Assembly: GCA_023014485.1 (NCBI GenBank)
Contig: JAJOZX010005518.1
Location: 1 to 64,000, forward strand
DNA: 64,000 bases
Direction of reading: 5' to 3'
Origin: Bathynomus jamesi
Taxonomy: Eukaryota; Arthropoda; Malacostraca; Isopoda; Cirolanidae
Below are positions 56,354 through 64,000 of the stretch, piece by piece (the first letter of the stretch is position 1; each line of letters begins with the position of its first letter). The translations under genes and the position numbers were made by a program. Below the pieces are notes generated by a model. That model made no database searches. It saw only the letters and a program-made list of their open reading frames with translations, and had not been told where the DNA came from.

Positions 56354-58644
56354 GTTATCAGTTGGTGGTGGTTGGAGAAATTTCAGATGTGCCGTTTAGT
56401 CTGTGCACGGTTCCGTAGAAAGCGGAGAGACACACAGACACATTTTAGCTCAAAAGTATGATGTACAGTATAACAAGCGGTAGCTCGCTATCCCTCGCGA
56501 TCGTTTAAAACTTGGCCCTCCGGGCTGGTAGCACTGTGACATATACTGCTATATACCCCATTACCCGACCCCATTACCCGACCCCATTACCCACCTAATT
56601 ACCCCACCCCATTACCCCACCCATGACCCCATTACCCCACCACTCCCCCATTACCCCACCACTCTCCCCCATTACCCCACCCCTCTCTCCCATTACTTCC
56701 ACCCCTCTCCCCCATCACTCCCCCTCTCCTCCGTTACCCCCACCCCAACCCCACTCCATTACCCCATCCAAAAAAGTAAAAAACGCCATTACCACCATTA
56801 CCCTCATCCCTCCCCAATTACCATATGTTGGGGTAAATGTGATAAATTGGTAATTATGCATATTTACCGGTAATTATGCATAATTACCAATTTATCACAT
56901 TTACCCCAACATATATATATGTATATGTATTTTGGTACTTACGTATTATCGGGACTACGAAACTGTTTATTATGTATTTTTGCTCTCATCATTTTCGTTT
57001 TCGAAGTACTTACATTCACTGGTAATAGATATTAAATAGCTCGTGCTCGGCCGCGGAGTGACCTAGGACAGGGAAATTTGACAGAGCATATCGGCAGCTC
57101 ATGCGCAATCAGTTGGTGGTGGTTGGAGAAATTTCAGATGTGCCGTTTAGTCTGTGCACGGTTCCGAAGAAAGCGGACAGACACACAGACACATTTTAGC
57201 TCAATAGTATGATGTATAACAAGCGGTAGCTCGCTATCGCTCGCGACCGTTTACAACTTGGCCCTACGGGCTGGTAGCACTGTGACATATACTGCTATAT
57301 ACCCCATTACCCCACCCCATTAATCCACCAAATTACCCCACCCCTCTCCCCATTACCCACCACTCTACCCCATTACCCCACCACTCTACCCCATTACCCC
57401 ACCCATCTCCCCCAACCCCCCCTCTCCTCCATTTCCCCCACCCCACCCCCACTCCATTACCCCATCCAAAAAAGTAAAAAACGCCATTACCCTCATTACC
57501 CTCATCCCTCCCCCAATTACCATATGTTGGGGTAAATGTGATAAATTGGTAATTATGCATATTTACCGGTAATTATGCATAATTACCTATTTATCACAAT
57601 TACCCCAACTAATATATGTATATGTATATTGGTACTTATGTATTATCGGGACTACTAAACTGTTTATTATGTATTTTTGCTCTCGTCATTTTCGTTTTCG
57701 AAGTACTTACATTCACTGGTAATAGATATTAAATAGCTCGTGCTCGCCCGTGGAGTGACCTAGGACCGGAAAACTTGAGAGAGCACATGGGCAGGTCATG
57801 GGTTATCAGTTGGTGGTGGTTGGAGAAATTTCAGATGTGCCGTTTAGTCTGTGCACGGTTCCGAAGAAAGCGGAGAGACACACAGACACATTTTAGCTCA
57901 ATAGTATGATGTATAACAAGCGGTAGCTCGCTATCCCTCCCCCAATTACCATATGTTGGGTAAATGTGATAAATTGGTAATTATGCATATTTACCGCAAT
58001 TATGCATAATTGCCAATTTATCACATTTACCCCAACATATATATGAATATGTATATTGGTACTTACGTATTATCGGGACTTCCAAGCTGTTTATTATGTA
58101 TTTTTGCTCTCGTCATTTTCGTTTTCGAAGTACTTACATTCACTGGTAATAGATATTAAATAGCTCGTGCTCGGCCGCGGAGTGACCTAGGACCGGGAAA
58201 CTTGAGAGAGCACATCAGCAGCTCATGCGCTATAAGTTGGTTGTGGTTGGAGAAATTCCGGATGTGCCGTTTAATCTGTGCACGGTTCCGAAGAAAGCGG
58301 ACATACACACAGACACATTTTAGCTCAATAGCATGATGTATAACAAGCGGTAGCTCGCTATCGCTCGCGACCGTTTACAACTTGGCCCTCGGGGCTGGTA
58401 GCACTGTGACATATACAGCTATATACTAGGGTGGTCCACAGAATGGGGTAAAAAATCTAATTTCAATTTTCTTTCCTCCCAGGCTATAATCTGGTTCCTT
58501 TTAGCTAAAACATATTTCTTGTAAAATTTAAGGCAAATCGAATAACATTTAGGGGTGGCTCAAAGCTGTTTTTTGTATACCATTATGCCCTTTATTAATA
58601 TAGTGAATAATTAAACGAAACATTATTTACAGATACATTAACTA

Positions 58645-60114
58645 ATGATTATTTTTCTTTCAGATAGATTTATTAAATTTACAGGTTTTGCAATGTCAAA
58701 TAAATGTACATTTTACTTAATGAAAAAGTCAGAGGAAACAATCACTGGAGCCAAGCTGCCTTCCTGTGGCCAGGTCCTCCGCATGTTCCTCCACCATCAT
58801 CAAGTCTTGAAGAAGGAGATCAAACCTAGTTCAGAAGCTGTTTTTGAAGAATGCGTCTCTTCTGGGAGAGAGCCCGAATCCCTACTCAAAGGAAAGACCA
58901 CATTCTTCACAAATTCAGGCTCTACACTTGGAGTGGAAAGCGATTAAGAAGAATGCTGGGAGGAAAAGCAACTCTCAGTTAGAAAAAGAGAAAACCTTTC
59001 AGGAAGAAATGGAGAACCTATTTGATGTCGCCCATGCTGATGCCTTTACCTTAATCAAAAATGAAGAAGACCGGCAGTTTTGATCCAACAAAGGAAAGCG
59101 GGACGAGTGGGATCAATGGTCTCTGCAGATATGGTGACTGACAAGGCAGAAAAGAGAGCTGCTGAGAAGCAAATGAAATTGGTAAATAGGAAGCGGAAAG
59201 CTGAAGAAGAAAAATATGCTGCTTCACAGGAAGTTATGCTAGATCAGGGAAGTTCTTCTTCTGAGTCTTTATGTGAGTCAGAAAGAGAAGATGAAGATTA
59301 CCTTATTAATCCCCCATCTACCAGCGGACCAACTCCACCAAAGAAAAAGGCAGCAAAGAATATCATATCTCCTGAATTGGCTGCTGCTCTGGACAGGACT
59401 GGCATCAGTGACAGGAGGGCCACCTTTGTATTAGCTGAAACTGCATCTAGCCTTGGTCAAGATCTTTCAGAGGTGAACATCTCTCGTTCTTCAATCAAAA
59501 GGCACCGAGAGAGGCATCGAAGGCAAATAACCCATGCCATTAAAGCTAGCTTTAGTCCAAGTATTTCGATTGTCCACTGGGATGGGAAGTTGATCCCTAA
59601 TCTACTTGCCAAGAATGAAAAGGTAGACAGACTCCCAGTCCTTGTCTCTTCAGTTGAATCAGGTGATTCAAAACTGCTTGGTGTTCCCAAACTACCAAGT
59701 GGAACGGGGGAAGCTCAATCAGCTGCAGTGTATAATCTTCTTTCCGAATGGAACATAGATAAGTCAATAATCGGAATGTTATCAGATACTGCAGCATCAA
59801 ATACAGGAACAAACAGGGGAGCATGCGTTCTTCTGGAACAGAAACTTGGTCGACTACTCTTCTATTTTGCCTGTAGGCATCATTGCATGGAAGTCATGTA
59901 TGGAGGAGTGTTTGAAGCAGTCCATGGTTCATCTTCTGCCCCTGAGCCACTTTTGTTCAAAAGGTTCCAATCTATGTGGGACTACATTGATTTAAAAACT
60001 TTCTCTACATCACAGGATGATGATGAGATGAAGGAGCAAGTTGATCCTTTCAGAAATGAAATAATTGCCTTTGCCAAAGAACATCTGGCCACTGGAAATT
60101 TTCGAGATGACTAA
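58645..60114 (+). pseudogene. RNase-H-like transposase of unknown family, N-terminal and catalytic part
   Basis: The N-terminal helical part (58,694-58,947 and, after a frameshift, to 59,083) has LHLEWKAIKKNAG and FDVAHADAFTLI. The main frame 59,080-60,114 (344 residues) has a basic/acidic linker (residues 20-95) and SIVHWDGKLIPNL (D168). SVESGDSKLLGVP follows, then IIGMLSDTAASNTGTNRG (D236, NTG) and FACRHHCMEVMYGG (265-276). The layout (Asp, then D-x-(T/A)-x-x-N, then C/H cluster) recalls hAT-type RNase-H folds, but the spacing and sequence differ from the hATs in this window. Not assignable by eye. Confidence 0.65.
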
Positions 60115-60202
60115 AGAGTTTTGGAACTTTCTTTGATCTCTTGGTGAAAAAATTGAAAGTTACACATTCAAACGTCCTGCTGGCACGCACTATGCAAGGT
60201 GG

Positions 60203-60900
60203 ATGGCTAAAGTTATCTATGCCATCAAAATGTGGCTTTTTCGAAATCAAATCACCCTGACTCCTCGAGAGAAGAGGGACCTGAAAACCCTTACCCTTTT
60301 TGGAGTCCTAATCTACTTAAAAAGCTGGATCACCGCTCCTATTCCATCACAAGCTTCGAAGAATGATCTGGATCTTATCCAAAAGTTAAAGGACTATCAT
60401 GACCAGAAAGTGGCCAAAGCAGCTCTCAAGAAATTTGAAAACCACCTATGGTACTTATCAGAAGAGCTGGTGGCCCTTGCTCTCTTCGATCAAACTGTTG
60501 CACCAGACACCAAGGGAATCATGGTCCAGTGTATGAGGAAAAGGAGGGTCATTAGACTTCTCAAAGAGAAGAAGACTCAAGGAATGCAAAGCAACACTGA
60601 AATTAGAAAATCTTGCCACAAAGAACTCATTAAAGCTTCTTAAGGCCCTACTGATCAATATTAGTTTTCTTGATGATGACCCCAGCACCTGGGAGGAGAA
60701 TGAAAACTTCCAAGAAGCTAAAGAATCATAGGAAACATCAAAGTAGTTAATGATCATGCTGAAAGGGCAGTAGCTCTCATTCAGACCTTCAGCGGAACTC
60801 TGACGAAAGGAGAGAAGTCAACTCCAGTTTCTCTTAAGTGTGGTGGATGAGCACCGAAAGAGGTTTCCTGATTTTAACAAGTCCACAATCTTAGCTGGGC
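60203..60900 (+). pseudogene. Same transposase, C-terminal part, frameshifted
   Basis: 60,115-60,202 connects in another frame (THYARWMAK overlaps the start of the next block). 60,203-60,643 continues with VIYAIKMWLFRNQITLT, LTLFGVLIYLKSWITAPIPS and HLWYLSEELVALALFD (a helical domain; the last is a likely site for the third acidic residue). After a stop, FLDDDPSTWEENENF, HAERAVALIQTFSG and VVDEHRKRFPDFNKST follow in shifting frames to ~60,900. Copy 1 has the corresponding ARWLTLAIRLLCLY and SVERSVKLVTEASHTV. Confidence 0.6.
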
Positions 60901-63900
60901 AACAATGAGTGGCCTGGTCAGCCATGATACCCCCGCCAACAAGCGGATAATACCCATATATATGGGGGGGACCCAGAAGCCATGAATGTGGACTTCTGGG
61001 GGTAGTTCAGCCACCTCTAAATATTATCCGATTGAACCCAAATTTTGCTCAGAGACGTTATTTGGGAAAAGAAACCTAATGAAACCCTGGGAGGAAGAAT
61101 TTAAAATACTTCCATTTTGTGGACCACCTACAGTATATACCCATTACCCCACCCCATTACCCCACCCCATTACCCCAACCCTCTCCCCCTTTACCCACTC
61201 CTCTCCCCAATTACCCCACACTCTCCCCCATTACCTCACCCCTCTCCCCCATTACCCCACCCCTCTCCCCATCACTCCACCCTCTCCTCCATTACCCTCC
61301 ACACCCCCACTCCATTACCCAATCCAAAAAGTAAAAAACGCCATTACCCCATTACCTTTATCCCTCCCCCAATTACCATATGTTGGGGTAAATGTGATAA
61401 ATTGGTAATTATGCATATTTACCGACAATTATGCATAATTACCAATTTATCACATGTACCCCAACATATATATGTATATGTATACTTGTACTTACGTATT
61501 ATCGGGACTACCAAACTGTTTTTATGTATTTTTGCTCTCGTCATTTTCGTTTTCGAAGTACTTACATTCACTGGTAATAGATATTAAATAGCTCGTGCTC
61601 GGCCGCTGAGTGACCTAGGACCGGGAAACTTGACAGAGCACATCGGCAGCGCATGAGCTATCAGGTGGTGGTGGTTGGAGAAATTTCAGATATGGGGTTT
61701 AGTCTGTGCACGGTTCCGAAAAAGCGGACAGACACACAGACACATTTTAGCTCAATAGTACGATGTATAACAAGCGGTAGCTCGCTATCGCTCGCGACCG
61801 TTTACAACTTGGCCCTCCGGGCTGGTAGCCCTGTGACACATACTGCTATATACCCCATTACCCCACCCCATTAACCCATTACCCCACCCCATTGCCCCAT
61901 TACCCCACCCCTCTCCCCCATTACCCCACCACAGTCCCCCATCACCCCACCCGTCTCCCCCATCACTCCCCCCTCTCCTCCATTACCCCCACCCCCCTCT
62001 CCTCCATTACCCCAACCCCATCCCCACTCCATTACCCCATCCAAAAAGTAAAAAACACCATTACCCCCATTACCCTCATCCCTCCCCCAATTACCATATG
62101 TTCGGATAAATGTGATAAATTGGTAATTATGCATATTTACCGGTAATTATGCATAATTACCAATTTATCACATTTACCCCAACATGTATATGTATATTGG
62201 TACTTACGTATTATCGGGACTACCAAATTGTTTTTATATATTTTTCCTCTCGTCATTTTCGTTTTCGAAGTACTTACATTCACTGGTAATAGATATTAAA
62301 TACCTCGTGCTCGGCCGCGGAGTGATCTAGGACCGGGAAACTTGACAGAGCACATCGGCAGCTCATGGGCTATCAGTTGGTGGTGGTTGGAGAAATTTCA
62401 GATGTGCCGTTTAGTCTGTGCATGGTTCCGAAGAAAGCGGACAGACACACAGACACATTTTAGCTCAATAGTATGATGTATAAGAAGCGGTGGCTCGCTA
62501 TCGCTCGCGACCGTTTACAACTTGGCCCTCCTGGCTGGTAGCACTGTGACATATACTGCTATATACCCCATTACCCCACCCTTTACCCCACCCCATTACC
62601 CCATTACCCCACCCCTTTACCCCACCCCATTACCCATTACCCCACCCCATTACCCCATTACCCCACCCAATTACCCCACCACTCTCCCCCATTACCCCAC
62701 TACTCTCCCCATTACCCCACCACTCTCCCCCATCACCCCACCCCTCTCCCCCATTACCCCACCCCATAAACCCATTACCCCACCCCATTACCCAACCCCA
62801 TTACCCCACCCCATTACCCCATTAACCCACCCCTCTCCCCCATTACCCCACCACTATCCCCCATTAGCCCACCACTCTCCCCATTACCCCAAACCTCTCC
62901 CCCATTACCACCACCCCTCTCCCCCATCACTCCCCCTCTCCTCCATTACCCCCGCACCCCCCTCTCCTCCATTACCCCACCCCATCCCCACTCCATTACC
63001 CCATCAAAAATGTAAAAAACGCCATTACCCCCATTACCCTCATCCCTCCCCCAATTACCGTATGTTGGGGGTAAATGTGATAAATTGGTAATTATGCATA
63101 TTTACCGTTAATTATGCATAATTACCAATTTATCACATTTACCCAAACATATATATGTATATGTATATTGGTACTTACGTATCGATACTACCAAACTGTT
63201 TTTATGTATTTTTGCTCTTGTCATTTTCGTTTTCGAAGTACTTACATTCACTGGTAATAGACATTAAATAGCTCGTGCTGGGCCGCTGAATGACCTAGTA
63301 CCGGGAAACTTGAGAGAGCACATCGGCAGCTGATGGGCAATCAGTTTGTGGTGGTTGGAGAAATTTCAGATGTGCCGTTTAGTCTGTGCACGGTTCCGAA
63401 GAAAGCGGACAGACAAACAGACACATTTTAGCTCAATAGTATGATGTATAACAAGCGGTAGCTCGCTATCGCTCGCGACCGTTTACAACTCGGCCCTCCA
63501 GGCTGGTAGCACTGTGACATATACTGCTATATACACCATTACTCCACCCATTACCCCATCCCATTACCCTCCCCATTACCCACCCCATTACCCACCCCTC
63601 TCCCCATCACCCCACCACTCTCCCCCATTACCCCACCCCTCTCCGCCATTACCCCACCACTCTCCTCCATTACCGCCACCTCTCCCCCCATCACTCCCCC
63701 TCTCCTCCATTAACCCACCCCACTTCTACTCCATTACCCCATCCAAAAAAGTAAAAAACTCCATTACCCCATTACCCCCATTACCCTCATCCCTCCCCCA
63801 ATTACCATATGTTGGGGTAAATGTGATAAATTGGTAATTATGCATATTTACCGGTAAATATGCATAATTACCAATTTATCACATTTACCCCAACATATAT

Positions 63901-64000
63901 ATGTATATTGGTACTTACGTATTATCGGGACTACCAAACTGTTTTTATGTATTTTTGCTCTCGTCATTTTCGTTTTCGAAGTACTTACATTCACTGGTAA

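Larger units (their letters stand above)
58427..61130 (+). mobile_element. Unclassified DDE-type transposon, copy 2, in a satellite unit
   Basis: Left end tagggtggtccacagaatgg; right end, complemented, taggtggtccacaaaatgg. The insertion splits the satellite sequence gctatatac; ctatatac before and gtatatac after the insert suggest an 8-bp target duplication with one change. The coding blocks match the element at 32,446-36,500 in order and motif. About 2.7 kb. Confidence 0.78.
53085..64000. repeat. Irregular ~0.7-0.95-kb satellite with C-rich tract and palindrome
   Basis: A full unit, in order: cagatgtgccgtttagtctg, gcacggttccgaagaaagcg, gacagacacacagacac, gctcgctatcgctcgcgacc, ctggtagcactgtgacatat, a C-rich tract of ccccattaccccacccctc words, aaaaaagtaaaaaacgcc, a ~92-bp palindrome, tggtacttacgtattatcgg, ttcgaagtacttacattcac and gctcgtgctcggccgcgg. 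Palindrome-to-palindrome distances are 554, 749 (hAT removed), 699, 429, ~720 (transposon removed), 718, ~960 and ~750 bp. The C-rich tract causes most length variation; two units have internal deletions (after 53,811 and at ~57,935). The array continues past the window. Proline/serine-rich frames here are artefacts of the C-rich tract. Confidence 0.93.

Noticed and set aside
53018..63837. Proline/serine/histidine-rich frames in the satellite (up to 189 residues)
   Set aside because: They arise from ccccattacccc repeats, change frame from unit to unit and also occur as Gly-rich frames on the other strand.
1..64000. Endogenous retrovirus or LTR retrotransposon
   Set aside because: No gag/protease/integrase motifs, no paired LTRs with TG...CA ends and no primer-binding site were seen; all reverse transcriptases here are of LINE or Penelope type.

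Overview
The window looks like repeat-dense animal nuclear DNA, most likely from an arthropod. The evidence is the mix of elements: CR1-like and other non-LTR retrotransposons, a Penelope-like element with a GIY-YIG domain, several hAT transposons, short Helitron-type repeats with hairpin + CTAG ends, a MULE with FLYWCH zinc fingers, tRNA-derived and 5S-rRNA-derived SINEs, long (TA)n/(TG)n microsatellites, and dispersed TTAGG-like strings. I found no convincing single-copy host gene, no rRNA gene and no canonical tRNA gene. Nearly every long reading frame belongs to a transposon or comes from a tandem repeat whose period keeps a frame open.

Layout. Bases 1-12,828 are about 49 head-to-tail copies of a ~262-bp satellite whose first ~180 bp is a tRNA-derived SINE with intact-looking A and B boxes. 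A ~4.2-kb spacer follows (12,829-17,043), then 8 more satellite units (17,041-19,167), then a second copy of the spacer (19,168-23,390). The satellite+spacer module is therefore a ~6.34-kb tandem duplication. Each spacer holds a small hAT MITE interrupted by one Helitron, and a second Helitron of another subfamily. An inverted copy of the latter lies at 24,042-25,680 inside another hAT-like element.

25,850-27,700 holds several SINEs, one of them 5S-derived. 27,700-31,610 is a degenerate CR1-like LINE on the minus strand (ORF1 with an SGNH hydrolase domain; ORF2 with endonuclease and reverse transcriptase). It is followed by an IS630/mariner-type transposase relic (31,612-32,427). An unclassified DDE-type transposon (32,446-36,500) follows, with a fold-back MULE inserted in it. 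36,500-38,480 holds a SINE and two MITEs; 38,484-40,496 is a Penelope-like element with 390-bp inverted repeats; 40,568-41,468 is a LINE tail.

43,036-44,390 is half of a hAT. 44,405-50,700 is another LINE, split by a 3.28-kb hAT with a perfect 8-bp target duplication. 51,150-51,524 is a short Helitron, and 51,990-52,795 is a 90/180-bp minisatellite that stays open in one frame. From 53,085 to the end there is a second satellite (irregular ~0.7-0.95-kb units). Each unit holds a C-rich tract and a ~92-bp palindrome, and the array is interrupted by a hAT (54,454-56,353) and by a second member of the unclassified DDE family (58,427-61,130).

How the parts relate: this is a layered record of insertions, not a pathway. 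Two themes stand out. Transposons appear to have seeded satellites (SINE to 262-bp array; Helitron-borne C/G-rich tract to the 53-64 kb array). Many nested insertions still have legible target-site duplications, so their relative order can be read. All protein-coding elements seen are frameshifted or truncated. Family names rest on motif recognition by eye, without database searches.
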